A DNA stretch of 64,000 bases, taken from Pseudomonas bohemica (GTDB taxonomy: Bacteria; Pseudomonadota; Gammaproteobacteria; Pseudomonadales; Pseudomonadaceae). Numbering within the stretch: the first letter of the stretch is position 1; every line of letters starts with the position of its first letter. The stretch lies in NCBI RefSeq assembly GCF_002934685.1, contig NZ_NKHL01000113.1, positions 124,001-188,000 of the forward strand, read 5' to 3'. The position numbers were made by a program, and so were the translations under genes. Under the pieces are notes generated by a model. The model saw nothing but the letters and a program-made list of their open reading frames with translations, was not told the DNA's origin and made no database searches. Positions 27,476-36,469 of this stretch are shown in pieces.

Positions 27476-28306
27476 ATGGATCTTTGGACCGCCGCACAGG
27501 CGTTAATACTGGGTGTCGTTGAAGGGCTGACGGAGTTCTTGCCGATCTCCAGCACGGGGCACCAGATCATCGTCGCCGATCTGATTGGCTTCGGTGGCGA
27601 GCGGGCAATGGCATTCAACATCATCATTCAGCTGGGTGCCATCCTGGCGGTGATGTGGGAGTTCCGGCACAGGATTTTCCAGGTCGTCACCGGCCTGCCG
27701 ACTCAACCGCAGGCCCGCCGCTTCACCGTTAACCTGATCATCGGGGTACTTCCAGCGGTAGTGCTGGGGGTGATGTTTTCCGACGTGATTCATGAATACC
27801 TGTTCAATCCCATCACCGTGGCCGCTGCACTGGTGGTCGGTGGTTTCGTCATGCTCTGGGCCGAGCGCCGTCAGCACGAAGTCCATGCCGAAACCGTGGA
27901 CGAGATGACCTGGTCTGACGCACTCAAAGTCGGCTTCGCCCAATGTCTGGCGATGATTCCAGGCACGTCACGCTCCGGCTCGACCATCATTGGCGGTTTG
28001 CTCTTTGGTCTGTCGCGCAAGACGGCCACTGAGTTTTCATTCTTTCTGGCCATGCCGACGATGATCGCCGCATCGCTTTATTCCGGCTACAAGTATCGTG
28101 ACCTGTTTCAACCCGATGATTTTGCGGTCTTTGCAGTAGGATTCGTGACGTCGTTCATCTTCGCGATGATCGCCGTGCGCGGGTTGCTCAAGTTCATCGC
28201 GACACACAGCTATGCCGTGTTCGCCTGGTACCGCATCGCTTTCGGGGTGCTGATTCTGGCGACCTGGGTGTTCGGTTGGATCGATTGGTCCAGTGTGCAG
28301 GCATGA
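27476..28306 (+). CDS. uppP: Undecaprenyl-diphosphatase
   Basis: The 276-residue integral membrane enzyme has the two BacA/UppP consensus blocks: GVVEGLTEFLPISSTGH (residues 10-26) and MIPGTSRSGST (near residue 160). It dephosphorylates undecaprenyl diphosphate to recycle the lipid carrier for peptidoglycan and O-antigen, and its activity can give bacitracin resistance. Two adjacent ATGs (27473 and 27476) follow a GGGGGA ribosome site; either may start translation. It is followed 4 bases later by a DUF1294 gene. Confidence 0.96.
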   Translation: MDLWTAAQALILGVVEGLTEFLPISSTGHQIIVADLIGFGGERAMAFNIIIQLGAILAVMWEFRHRIFQVVTGLPTQPQARRFTVNLIIGVLPAVVLGVMFSDVIHEYLFNPITVAAALVVGGFVMLWAERRQHEVHAETVDEMTWSDALKVGFAQCLAMIPGTSRSGSTIIGGLLFGLSRKTATEFSFFLAMPTMIAASLYSGYKYRDLFQPDDFAVFAVGFVTSFIFAMIAVRGLLKFIATHSYAVFAWYRIAFGVLILATWVFGWIDWSSVQA

Positions 28307-28310
28307 GCCG

Positions 28311-28745
28311 ATGAATCAGCGCTTCAAACCCGACGCCGTCAGCCGCGGCGAGAAGTCCGCGGTGCGGTTTTTCAAGTTCAAGTTGGCGCTGCTGGTCGTG
28401 CTGTGTGCGTTGCCGGTTTACGGGGTGATCTCGGTGGGTTTGCGCGGCGGTTCGTGGTTGCCAGCGGCGGTTTATCCGTTGATGAGCCTGGTCACGTTCG
28501 CGCTGTATGGTTATGACAAGAAACAGGCTCGCACTCAGGGGCAGCGTACGCCCGAGAAGGTCTTGCACGCAGCCGAGTTCCTGGGCGGCTGGCCCGGTGC
28601 GCTGGTGGCGCAGCAGGTGTTTCGGCACAAGACACGCAAGTTCTCCTATCAGGTGGTGTTCTGGCTGGTTGTGCTGTTGCACGAGTTGTTCTGGATGGAC
28701 CGGGTGCTGATGGGCGGGAATTTTTTGGCTCGCCACTTTTATTGA
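28311..28745 (+). CDS. DUF1294 membrane protein
   Basis: The 144-residue protein has three or four hydrophobic segments and the DUF1294 motif block LYGYDKKQARTQGQRTPEKVLH...EFLGGWPGALVAQQVFRHKTRK. Members are small inner-membrane proteins of unknown function, sometimes fused to cold-shock domains; here there is no such domain. The ATG at 28311 is 4 bases past the uppP stop, so they are probably cotranscribed. Confidence 0.9.
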   Translation: MNQRFKPDAVSRGEKSAVRFFKFKLALLVVLCALPVYGVISVGLRGGSWLPAAVYPLMSLVTFALYGYDKKQARTQGQRTPEKVLHAAEFLGGWPGALVAQQVFRHKTRKFSYQVVFWLVVLLHELFWMDRVLMGGNFLARHFY

Positions 28746-28760
28746 GCCGCACCCGCTCGA

Positions 28761-29105
28761 TTATAGCTTGAGCGCGACCTGGCGGCGTTTGGGAAGTTTG
28801 CTGACAACCAGTTGGTGGGAGCGGGTCAGCAGGTCGCGCAGTTCGTTGTCGCTCATGGCGTATGGGTGGGTCAGGGTGATCCAATGCGCGCGGGCCCGAT
28901 AGGGGGCAGGGCGTATGCCGGGGCGGTCGACGTAGCCGAGGAACAGGTCCGGGCCGACCTTGAACGCGAGATCGTTGCCGGTCAGGCCCATGACGGCGAA
29001 CATTTTCGTCTCTGCGATGGAGAACACCCGCACGCCACCCCATTTGTAGTCTTCTCGTGCGCCTGGCAGTGACAGGCAAAAGGCGGCGACGTGTTCGGTA
29101 TTCAT
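28761..29105 (-). CDS. MmcQ/YjbR family DNA-binding-type protein
   Basis: The 114-residue protein has the YjbR fold pattern: CLSLPGAREDYKWGG at the N-terminus, ETKMFAVMGL, AFKVGPDLF, and WITLTHPYAMSDNELRDLLTRSHQLV near the end. The family has a CyaY-like fold and a proposed nucleic-acid-binding role without a known target. It is a monocistronic gene converging on the DUF1294 gene. Confidence 0.9.
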   Translation of the reverse strand: MNTEHVAAFCLSLPGAREDYKWGGVRVFSIAETKMFAVMGLTGNDLAFKVGPDLFLGYVDRPGIRPAPYRARAHWITLTHPYAMSDNELRDLLTRSHQLVVSKLPKRRQVALKL

Positions 29106-29184
29106 GAGGTTCCTCCGATTTGGTCTGGTCTGGGGCGGTGATGCGGGTTCGCCTTCTCAGGAGTGGAGAGCATTTTAGGCGCTC

Positions 29185-30093
29185 CTAGACACACCCCGTC
29201 GAGTGCACGCTGAATGCCTGCGCCACATGATCGAGCCATGCTCGAACCGCTGGCAACGCGCCTCGCCGCTGGGTGTAAGCCGCCTGAAGATTCCCCGTCG
29301 ACATCGACCATTCAGGCAACAGCCGCACCAGGCTGCCGTCGGCCAGGGCATCGTGGCAGTTCATCATGGGCAGCATGGTGATCCCCAACCCCGCCAGGGC
29401 CGCTGCCTTGCGAATGGTGAAATCGTCGATGGCCAGACGCGGTTCGAGCATCACCTCATGGCGCCGACCATTCTGGTGCACCAACTGAAAATGCACCTTG
29501 CGATCAGCCTCGATCGCACCCAGCACTGGCAGGGCGCTCAGGTCCTCGGGGGTACGGATGTGCCTGTCGGCAATCAACGCAGGGGAGGCTACCAGAGCTG
29601 CTTGCGCGGGCGCCAGATGACGCACGATCAGGCTCGGGTCTTCATCACCGATATCCCGCACGCGCATGGCCACATCAATGCCTTCGTTGACCAGATCAAC
29701 GCGGCGATTAAGCAGCAGCAATTCCAGCTGCACCTGCGGATAGCGCGCCAGAAAATCAGTGACCACCTCGCTCAGGTGCCAATGGGTCATCCCCACCGGG
29801 CACGAGACGCGTAATCGGCCACGCGGCTCGGCGGACAACGTGGCCACCACCTCGTCGGCCATCTCGGCTTCCAACAACATCGCCTGACAGTGCTGCAGAT
29901 AACGCTCGCCCACCGCCGTCAGCGCCAACTTGCGTGTGGTGCGCTGCATGAGGCTGGCATTGAGCCGTGTTTCCAGCTCGGCGATACGGCGCGACAAACG
30001 AGATTTGGGAATGCCCAGCGCGCGCCCGGCCGCTGCGAAACCGCCGCATTCGACCACCTTGGCGAAGTAATAAAGATCGTTGAGGTCCTGCAT
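29185..30093 (-). CDS. LysR-family transcriptional regulator
   Basis: The 302-residue protein has an N-terminal winged HTH (FAKVVECGGFAAAGRALGIPKSRLSRRI) and a LysR substrate domain typical of the AaeR/CrgA group (MTHWHLSEVVTDFLARYPQV...). It is divergent from the azoreductase gene across 128 bp, so it probably controls that gene, as many such regulators do, responding to a quinone or aromatic signal. I start at the ATG at 30093; a TTG two codons earlier is also open. Confidence 0.93.
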   Translation of the reverse strand: MQDLNDLYYFAKVVECGGFAAAGRALGIPKSRLSRRIAELETRLNASLMQRTTRKLALTAVGERYLQHCQAMLLEAEMADEVVATLSAEPRGRLRVSCPVGMTHWHLSEVVTDFLARYPQVQLELLLLNRRVDLVNEGIDVAMRVRDIGDEDPSLIVRHLAPAQAALVASPALIADRHIRTPEDLSALPVLGAIEADRKVHFQLVHQNGRRHEVMLEPRLAIDDFTIRKAAALAGLGITMLPMMNCHDALADGSLVRLLPEWSMSTGNLQAAYTQRRGALPAVRAWLDHVAQAFSVHSTGCV

Positions 30094-30221
30094 TTCCAAC
30101 TCGACTGTCCTATTGGCGGGACAAACTATCGCACTTTTGCCGACTAATCAGCTATTGGCTTAGAGGGTAGGATTATCGCCACTCGATCGCCACGCGGCGG
30201 TTCTCACTTGGGAAGCACATC

Positions 30222-30827
30222 ATGAAACTCTTGCACATCGATTCCAGCATTCTTGGCGATCATTCCGCTTCGCGCCAACTGAGCCGCAGCGTCGTTCAAT
30301 CGTTCACGGCGACACATCCGGGCACTGAAGTGGTGTACCGCGATCTGGCCAACGAAGCCCTGAGCCACTTCTCCGGCGCTACGCTGGCTGCCGCAGGCAC
30401 TCCGGTTGACGGCCGCGACGCTGCCCAGAAGCTTGAAGTTGAAACCAGCGAAGCCACGCTGCAGCAATTCCTGGCGGCCGACGTCGTGGTCATCGGCGCG
30501 CCGATGTATAACTTCACCATTCCGAGCCAACTCAAGGCCTGGATCGATCGCATCACAGTTGCCGGTCGCACGTTCCGTTATACCGAAGCCGGTCCGGAAG
30601 GCCTGTGCAAAGACAAGAAAGTGATCGTCGTTTCCACGGCCGGCGGTCTGCACGCCGGGCAACCGACCAGCGCCGGTCATGACGATCTGCTCAAGGTGCT
30701 GTTCGGCTTCCTGGGCGTCAGCGATCTGCATTTCGTATCCGCCCACGGCCTGGCCTACGGCGAAGAGCCACGCGCCAGTGCCCTGACCGCCGCGCAGAAG
30801 CACATCGCCGAAAGCCTGTTCGCGTGA
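30222..30827 (+). CDS. azoR: FMN-dependent NADH-azoreductase/quinone reductase
   Basis: The 201-residue flavodoxin-like enzyme has the phosphate-binding start LHIDSSILGDHSASRQLS, the flavin loop APMYNFTIPSQLKAWIDRI and VVSTAGGLHAG. AzoR enzymes reduce quinones and azo dyes with NADH through FMN in the cytoplasm, protecting against thiol and quinone stress. A good terminator follows. The divergent LysR gene is its probable regulator. Confidence 0.94.
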   Translation: MKLLHIDSSILGDHSASRQLSRSVVQSFTATHPGTEVVYRDLANEALSHFSGATLAAAGTPVDGRDAAQKLEVETSEATLQQFLAADVVVIGAPMYNFTIPSQLKAWIDRITVAGRTFRYTEAGPEGLCKDKKVIVVSTAGGLHAGQPTSAGHDDLLKVLFGFLGVSDLHFVSAHGLAYGEEPRASALTAAQKHIAESLFA

Positions 30828-31221
30828 TGGCAGCCAAGCGCTAGCCGTTATCGGCACAGCGCATCGAGTGATGAAAGCCCCGCCACCCAAGGCCTAAAGC
30901 CGACCGGTGCCGGGGCTTTATCGTTTCCGGATGCTTTAAACCTGCGCGTTCAGCCCGGCGACAGGCTTTGCGATTTCTTTACGCGTAGTCTTTGTCAATG
31001 GCGGTAAAATTGCGGCTGATTCGTTCCACCCTCTTCGCGACAATACGCCCGCGACCTTGATGTTTCTGAGCTTGGCCCGCCTTGTGCACTATTGATCTAA
31101 CAACCTCCCTGAATGTTATCGGCTCTGACCGGTCACATGACGACAGGCAGCGTTTACAAGGACTTCAGACCGCACAGGTCTGATTCGAAGGGCACGGATT
31201 GAAAAGGTGAGGGGCATTGCG
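30828..31221. other. Intergenic region with terminator and a 5' leader hairpin
   Basis: This gap of about 390 bp contains the azoR terminator, an AT-richer stretch near 30970-31020 and, just before the hydrolase, a perfect 6-bp stem CAGACC-GCACA-GGTCTG (31166-31182). I see no coding frame here. Confidence 0.5.
30873..30920 (+). terminator. Terminator downstream of azoR
   Basis: GAAAGCCCCG pairs with CCGGGGCTTT over about 9 bp, with a 28-base loop that may fold further. A short T tract follows. Confidence 0.75.
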
Positions 31222-32262
31222 ATGATGCGTCTTTGTGCAGTGATAGTGTTTAGCCTGTTCAGCGGCTTGATTTCGGTGCAAGCCAGTGAACTTGCAACCT
31301 GGAGCGTAGGCTTTCACGAGCTGACCTTCCTTGATCCGCTGGATTCCCAGCCGATGCACGCCTATGCCTTTTATCCCTCCACTGACCCGGACAACGTCAC
31401 CCGGGTTCAGGGCTATCCCATCCAGGCAACAGAAGATGCAGCGATCGCCATGGGGCGCTTCCCGCTGCTGATGCTGTCCCACGGCAACACTGGCACCCCG
31501 TTGGCCCAGCATGATCTGGCGACTTCCCTGGCCCGCAAGGGCTTCGTGGTGGTCGCAGTATTCCATCCAGGCGATAACTATCTGGATCACAGCCGACTGG
31601 GCAGTCTGAGCAACTTGTATGGGCGTCCGTTGCAGATCTCGGAAGCGATCAGCGCGGCGTTGCTCGATCCAATGCTTTCGCCGTACATCAGCGCCCGTCG
31701 CGTCGGGGTGATCGGTTACTCGGCGGGTGGCGAGACCGCGCTGATCCTTGCCGGCGCGCAGCCGGATTTGAAACGCCTGCGCCAGTACTGCGTGGAGCGT
31801 CCTCAGGACCGCGATGCGTGCAAGACGCAAGGTGAGTTGCTGGCCGATCGAGACGACCTGCACGCCCAGGCCGACCCCCGCGTAGGCGCCTTGATGCTCA
31901 TGGCCCCGCTGGGGCTGATGTTCGGTCGCCAGACGCTGGCAGACGTGCATGTGCCGGTGCTGCTCTACAGCGGCGACGGCGACGAGCTACTGGCCATCGA
32001 CAAGAATGCCGAAGCGCTGGCGCGCAAGTTGCCCGAGGTATCGAATTTCAAGTTGCTGGCCGGTGCCGGGCATTTCGTGTTCATGGCCCCTTGCGATGAC
32101 GAGCAGCGCGCCAGACAACCGGGGCTGTGCACCGATGCCATCGGCGTCGACCGCGAAGACATCCATCGCAACCTCAGCAGCGAGGCGGTGGCGTTTTTCG
32201 GCACCGCGCTGGGATCGCCCTTGAGTACGGCAGGAATGCAGACTGCCGTGCATCAGCAATAA
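31222..32262 (+). CDS. Exported alpha/beta hydrolase (dienelactone hydrolase-like)
   Basis: The 346-residue protein has a signal peptide (MMRLCAVIVFSLFSGLISVQAS), an oxyanion region LLMLSHGNTG and the nucleophile elbow GYSAGG, followed by an acid (LYSGDGDELL) and a catalytic histidine (GAGHFVF). These are alpha/beta-hydrolase residues as in PAF-acetylhydrolase/dienelactone-hydrolase-like esterases. It should act in the periplasm. GAAAAGGTGAGGGG lies upstream; a GTG at 31207 is an alternative start but would spoil the signal peptide. It is a single gene and the substrate is unknown. Confidence 0.88.
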   Translation: MMRLCAVIVFSLFSGLISVQASELATWSVGFHELTFLDPLDSQPMHAYAFYPSTDPDNVTRVQGYPIQATEDAAIAMGRFPLLMLSHGNTGTPLAQHDLATSLARKGFVVVAVFHPGDNYLDHSRLGSLSNLYGRPLQISEAISAALLDPMLSPYISARRVGVIGYSAGGETALILAGAQPDLKRLRQYCVERPQDRDACKTQGELLADRDDLHAQADPRVGALMLMAPLGLMFGRQTLADVHVPVLLYSGDGDELLAIDKNAEALARKLPEVSNFKLLAGAGHFVFMAPCDDEQRARQPGLCTDAIGVDREDIHRNLSSEAVAFFGTALGSPLSTAGMQTAVHQQ

Positions 32263-32313
32263 ACAAGTGGCCACCCCCCAGACGAAACACAACGGCCGAT
32301 CAGCGACGGTCGG

Positions 32314-33177
32314 CTACCCTCTGATCACCTTGCCTTTACGCTCGGCAATCTTTCTCGCTTGCCCATCCCGTTGCTTGCCGGTGCGCGCTTCGCTGATCAA
32401 CGCCGGGATCAGCGGGCCTTCGGGCAGGTTTTTCCAGAAGCGGGCGGGCAGGTGACCCTGCATGACCCTGGGGTTGAGCCGGGCCGGATTGAAGATGTGG
32501 CTGTAATAGGTCAGCCATAGTTCGCCATGAGGGTCATCGGCATTGCGCGCCAGCGCCTGCCACGCGTCGGGACATTGGCGCTTGTGGATCAGTTGCTGGC
32601 CGTCATAGAAAACCCCGTCCTTGGGCGTCGCGATCATCCAGCGGTGTCGACCGAGTCGGCCAACGAAATGCTCGCTTGCACTGCGCAATATGTCGTGAGC
32701 CGGTTCGTGCCAGGCAACGTATTCAGGCAGGGACTGAGTCTCCAGCAACGCCGCCTTGACTGCCAGATCCTTGGGATTGGGGCTGACGGGCAAGGCGATG
32801 AAACGTAGGAACGCATGCAGATGATGTGCTTCGCGACTGACCTGCTTGAGACGCCGATGCAGCTCGCTGCCGAGCTTGTCTCCCGCGAGCATGGCCGTCC
32901 GATCGCCGTGGCTGACGCGCCATAACACTTCATACAGCAGGCTCCAGCGCTGCTCGCCGCAATACTGCGCGGCGTTCTGCAACAATTCCACCAGCTCCAG
33001 CGGCACCCGCGCCTGAAACGGTCCCAACTGTTCAGGGTAGTGGTCGTCGCTGGTAAACAGGTCGGCATCCTCAGGCACGCTCCAGCTCACCTGATCCGGG
33101 TTGATCTGATGACTGAGCAGCCAGCGTGCCTGCTGCCGCCAGGTGTCGAACAGATCGCCGCAGTCAAGAACGATCAT
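32314..33177 (-). CDS. TIGR03915/DUF4130 family DNA-repair-associated protein
   Basis: The 287-residue protein has a divergent N-terminal half and a DUF4130 C-terminal domain: HHLHAFLRFIALP..., YVAWHEPAHDILRSASEHFVGRLG, RHRWMIATPKDG and a C-terminal TYYSHIFNPARLNPRVMQGHLPARFWKNLPEG. DUF4130 proteins almost always follow a radical SAM protein (TIGR03916) and are annotated as putative DNA metabolism proteins, sometimes linked to uracil-DNA-glycosylase-like domains. Its start overlaps the upstream gene by 4 bases. Function is inferred from association and from the LexA box upstream of the pair. Confidence 0.88.
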   Translation of the reverse strand: MIVLDCGDLFDTWRQQARWLLSHQINPDQVSWSVPEDADLFTSDDHYPEQLGPFQARVPLELVELLQNAAQYCGEQRWSLLYEVLWRVSHGDRTAMLAGDKLGSELHRRLKQVSREAHHLHAFLRFIALPVSPNPKDLAVKAALLETQSLPEYVAWHEPAHDILRSASEHFVGRLGRHRWMIATPKDGVFYDGQQLIHKRQCPDAWQALARNADDPHGELWLTYYSHIFNPARLNPRVMQGHLPARFWKNLPEGPLIPALISEARTGKQRDGQARKIAERKGKVIRG

Positions 33178-34394
33178 CCCCAGAGCGCCATCTGTTGCGG
33201 CTGCGGACGATCGCGCAGTTGCTCGCGCAGCATGACGCTGGAGCTTTCTGCCTGCCTTGGGTGGTAATCGCTAGTGATGATGAAAGGCCTGGCCTTGGCC
33301 AGCACGCAGCGCAGCCGGGTCAGGTCTTCATAACGGATGCGCCGTTGGCGACGCAGCTCGACCAGCCGCTTGGTAGTACGAATGCCGATGCCGGGGATGC
33401 GCGCGATCATTGCGGGTTCAGCGCAGTTCAGGTCCAGCGGAAAGACGTCGCGGTGCTCGAGCGCCCAGGCCAGTTTGGGGTCGATATCCAGCGCCAGATG
33501 CCCCGGCCCGTCGAGCAATTCATTGGCGCGGTAACCGTAGCCGCGCAACAGGAAGTCGGCCTGATACAGACGATGTTCGCGCATCAAGGGCGGAGCGGCC
33601 AACGGCACGCTTTTCGGGCTGTTGGGAATCGGGCTGAAGGCCGAGTAATACACGCGCTTGAGGCGGAAGTCGCCATACAGCGATTCGGCGGTGTGCAGCA
33701 GCGTGCTGTCGTCGGTGTCATCGGCGCCGACGATCATCTGCGTGCTTTGCCCGGCGGGAGTGAAGCGCGGAGCTCGCGGTTCGTTGAGGACAGTCTGCTG
33801 GCCGGTGTAGATGGTCTGCATCGCCTGCTTGATCGAGCCCATCTCCTTTTCGGGCGCCAGGGTCTGCAGGCCCAACTGAGTGGGCAGCTCGATATTGACG
33901 CTCAAACGATCGGCATAACGTCCGGCTTCTTCGATCAGTGCGGGGTCGGCTTCGGGGATGGTCTTGAGATGGATGTAACCTCGGAATTCGTGTTCTTCAC
34001 GCAGCAGCTTCGCCACTCGGACCAGCTGCTCCATGGTGTAGTCCGCCGAACGGATAATGCCGGAACTGAGAAACAGCCCGCTGACACAATTGCGACGGTA
34101 GAAATCCAGGGTCAGGGTGACCACCTCTTCGGGGGTGAAGCGCGCACGCGGCACATCACTGGAACGCCGGTTGACGCAGTACTGGCAGTCATACAGACAG
34201 AAATTGGTGAGTAGAATCTTCAGCAGCGAGACGCAGCGTCCATCGGGGGTATAGCTGTGGCAAATGCCCATGCCGGTGCTGGAGCCAATGCCCGACTTGC
34301 CTTCGCTACTGCGCTTGGGCGCAGCGCTGCTGGCACAGGAAGCGTCGTACTTGGCGGCGTCGGCGAGGATGCTCAGCTTGTCGATTAGCTGCAT
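33174..34394 (-). CDS. Radical SAM protein (TIGR03916), putative DNA modification/repair
   Basis: The 406-residue protein has the radical-SAM cluster motif CLYDCQYC (Cys66, 70, 73) preceded by two further cysteines (45 and 54). The C-terminus carries a helix-hairpin-helix, ARIPGIGIRTTKRLVELRR, of the type that binds DNA. Such proteins pair with DUF4130 proteins and have been proposed to modify or repair DNA. I start at MQLIDKLS (34394). A palindromic LexA-type box 15 bases upstream suggests SOS induction. Confidence 0.92.
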   Translation of the reverse strand: MQLIDKLSILADAAKYDASCASSAAPKRSSEGKSGIGSSTGMGICHSYTPDGRCVSLLKILLTNFCLYDCQYCVNRRSSDVPRARFTPEEVVTLTLDFYRRNCVSGLFLSSGIIRSADYTMEQLVRVAKLLREEHEFRGYIHLKTIPEADPALIEEAGRYADRLSVNIELPTQLGLQTLAPEKEMGSIKQAMQTIYTGQQTVLNEPRAPRFTPAGQSTQMIVGADDTDDSTLLHTAESLYGDFRLKRVYYSAFSPIPNSPKSVPLAAPPLMREHRLYQADFLLRGYGYRANELLDGPGHLALDIDPKLAWALEHRDVFPLDLNCAEPAMIARIPGIGIRTTKRLVELRRQRRIRYEDLTRLRCVLAKARPFIITSDYHPRQAESSSVMLREQLRDRPQPQQMALWG

Positions 34395-34403
34395 GGAAGT
34401 TCT

Positions 34404-34429
34404 CGATACTGGTTTTATGTACAGTATCG
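34404..34429. promoter_or_regulatory. LexA-type SOS box
   Basis: The core is CTG-N10-CAG (34409-34424) with palindromic outer arms CGATACTG and CAGTATCG, so half-sites extend to 8 bases each. It lies 15 bases before the radical SAM start codon on the minus strand, where LexA would block transcription of the pair. Confidence 0.8.
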
Positions 34430-34521
34430 AGTTCATTCGTTACGGGCAAGGGCCGATTGGATGAGCGGGGTCGCTCGCTCATTCCGTTTGACCAGATATG
34501 GCAATGTTCGCGTGGCTTATG

Positions 34522-34591
34522 GCCTGTAACGCGGCTTGCGGGCGGTAACGTTTTCAAAGGCGCCAGCGCCGACAAGCCGGACGGCTACAGG
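34522..34591. repeat. REP-like element
   Basis: GCCTGTAACGCGGCTTGCGGG and the facing CGACAAGCCGGACGGCTACA are degenerate arms of the family at 11.75 kb, lying between the HAD gene and the SOS-type pair. Confidence 0.6.
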
Positions 34592-34609
34592 TCGAGCGCA
34601 AGGGGCAAC

Positions 34610-35275
34610 TCAGCTGATGCGCTGCACCAACTGTTTCAACTCCCCAAAATCCTTCACCGGATGAAAATTGACGTGGCCGACGAACTCCGAAAAGTCGGTA
34701 TCCCCGTAACCCGCCACCTGAGCCCCTGCACCCAGACCGGCCTGCACGCCAGGAATGCTGTCTTCGACCAGCAGGCATTCCTCGGGCTTTAAGCCCAGCA
34801 AATCGGCGGCATGTTCGATCAGGATCGGCGAGGGTTTCCAGGCGTCTACTTCGTAGGCGCTGACGATCAGGCCGTGAAACACGTCGAGCAAGCCCACGGT
34901 ACTCAGGCAGGTTTCGATTTTGCTGCGCGGGCCGTTGGAGGCCACGCACTTGGGCAGGGACAGGTTGCGAACGAAGTCCACTGCACCGGGCATTTCTTCG
35001 AGTTCGGCCTGCAACAACGGTAGAGTACGCGCCCTGAAGTTGTTGACGATTTCCAGGCTCGGCAACCACGGATAATCGTGGCAAAGGCTTTCCATGCACA
35101 GAGCGAACTGCACGCCGCGAAAGCGTTCCAGCACCTCGTCGACGCTCAGCGTAACCCGGTGTTCCTGCAGTATGTCGCGCAGAAGTCCCGCGGCCAGCCG
35201 TTCGCTGTCCACCAGGGTTCCGTCGCAGTCAAAGATGACGCCGGCAATGTTCAAACAGGATTCTCCCGTGTTCAT
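34610..35275 (-). CDS. HAD-superfamily hydrolase (beta-phosphoglucomutase-like)
   Basis: The 221-residue enzyme has HAD motif I VIFDCDGTLVDSE (residues 13-25), motif II VASNGPR, motif III WKPSP with Lys, and motif IV LLVEDSIPGVQAG. A helical cap sits between I and II, as in subfamily I phosphatases and beta-phosphoglucomutase-like sugar phosphatases. It likely removes phosphate from a small sugar phosphate in the cytoplasm. It is not in an operon and the substrate is unknown. Confidence 0.92.
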   Translation of the reverse strand: MNTGESCLNIAGVIFDCDGTLVDSERLAAGLLRDILQEHRVTLSVDEVLERFRGVQFALCMESLCHDYPWLPSLEIVNNFRARTLPLLQAELEEMPGAVDFVRNLSLPKCVASNGPRSKIETCLSTVGLLDVFHGLIVSAYEVDAWKPSPILIEHAADLLGLKPEECLLVEDSIPGVQAGLGAGAQVAGYGDTDFSEFVGHVNFHPVKDFGELKQLVQRIS

Positions 35276-35449
35276 GTTCGGGGCGGTTGGACCGGCATTA
35301 TCCAGAAAAGTTGGCGGCAGGGGGTGAAGACTGACCTACGGTCGCGGCCCGGTCGGCGTTTGTGTAGAGGTAGGCCCGTGCAGCGTGGCGTGCCGGGAGC
35401 GACTGATGTAAGCCGCCAACGCCGGTACGCCAGGACGTTTCATACCGAG

Positions 35450-36403
35450 CTACAGGGAAACCGGCGTGACCAGCTCGCCGTCGTCGAAGAAGCGGCTGAC
35501 GTTGGCGAACACCAGATCGGCCATTGCCTGCCGCGTTTCATAGGTACCGCTGCCGATGTGCGGCGTCAGCACCACGTTGTCCAGATTCAGCAGCTCTGCC
35601 GGAACGTTGGGCTCGTCTTCGAATACATCGAGACCGGCACCGGCGATGCCCGATTCCAGCAGGGAGGCGACCAGTGCCTGTTCGTCGACCACCGAGCCGC
35701 GTGCCACGTTGATCAGGTACGACTTCGGCCCCAGCGCCTTAAGCACCTCGGCGTTGATCAGATGCTGGGTGTCGGCGCCGCCCGGAACGATGACGATCAG
35801 GTAGTCCGACGCTTTCGCCAGTTCGACCAGATCGGCGTAATGGGTATAGGACACATCCGAGTAGGGCTGGCCACGGCGGAAATAGGCGATGGTCATGTCG
35901 AATGCGGCGGCGCGCTTGGCGATGGTCTTGCCGATCTTGCCCAGGCCGACGATGCCGCAGGTCTTGCCGCACAGGTCGTTACCCAGAGGCAGTTTGCCGG
36001 ACGTCCATTTGCCAGCGCGCACGAAACGCTCGGCTTCGCTGATGCGTCGCGAGACGCACAGCATCAGCGCCATAGCGGTCTCGGCGACGGCGTTGTTCAG
36101 CACATCAGGGGTATTGCTCAGCCTGATGCCACGTTTGGCCAGATAGGCGGTGTCGATCGCGTCGTAACCGACGCCGAAGCTGTTGACCACTTGCAGATTC
36201 GGCAGCTTGTCCAGCAGGGCGTTATCGGTGCCATAGACGCCGCTAGTGACCACGCCGCGAATCCTGTCGCCGTGCTCACTGGCCCAAGCGTCTATGTCCT
36301 GGATTTGCCAACGATTATGCACGTTGAAGTCGCGGTTGAGATTCTGCGTCAGCGCGGCATGCACCGGGCCCCAGACCAGAACATCGGCTTTCTTGTCGCT
36401 CAT
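35450..36403 (-). CDS. 2-hydroxyacid dehydrogenase (glyoxylate/hydroxypyruvate reductase type)
   Basis: The 317-residue NAD(P)-dependent D-2-hydroxyacid dehydrogenase has the Rossmann motif GIVGLGKIGKTIA, the catalytic Arg in INVARGSVVDE, the acid FEDEPNVP and the His in LTPHIGSGT. It reduces glyoxylate or hydroxypyruvate-like keto acids, or oxidises the corresponding hydroxy acids. It lies 66 bp downstream of a sodium:solute symporter on the same strand, so import of the substrate (a hydroxy or keto acid) and its conversion may be linked. The substrate is not determined by sequence. Confidence 0.93.
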   Translation of the reverse strand: MSDKKADVLVWGPVHAALTQNLNRDFNVHNRWQIQDIDAWASEHGDRIRGVVTSGVYGTDNALLDKLPNLQVVNSFGVGYDAIDTAYLAKRGIRLSNTPDVLNNAVAETAMALMLCVSRRISEAERFVRAGKWTSGKLPLGNDLCGKTCGIVGLGKIGKTIAKRAAAFDMTIAYFRRGQPYSDVSYTHYADLVELAKASDYLIVIVPGGADTQHLINAEVLKALGPKSYLINVARGSVVDEQALVASLLESGIAGAGLDVFEDEPNVPAELLNLDNVVLTPHIGSGTYETRQAMADLVFANVSRFFDDGELVTPVSL

Positions 36404-36469
36404 TGTTTTCTCCTTGCGGCGCGGGCCCTTGGCAGGGACCGCATCCTGGTTGCGTCTACGAATAGCGTT

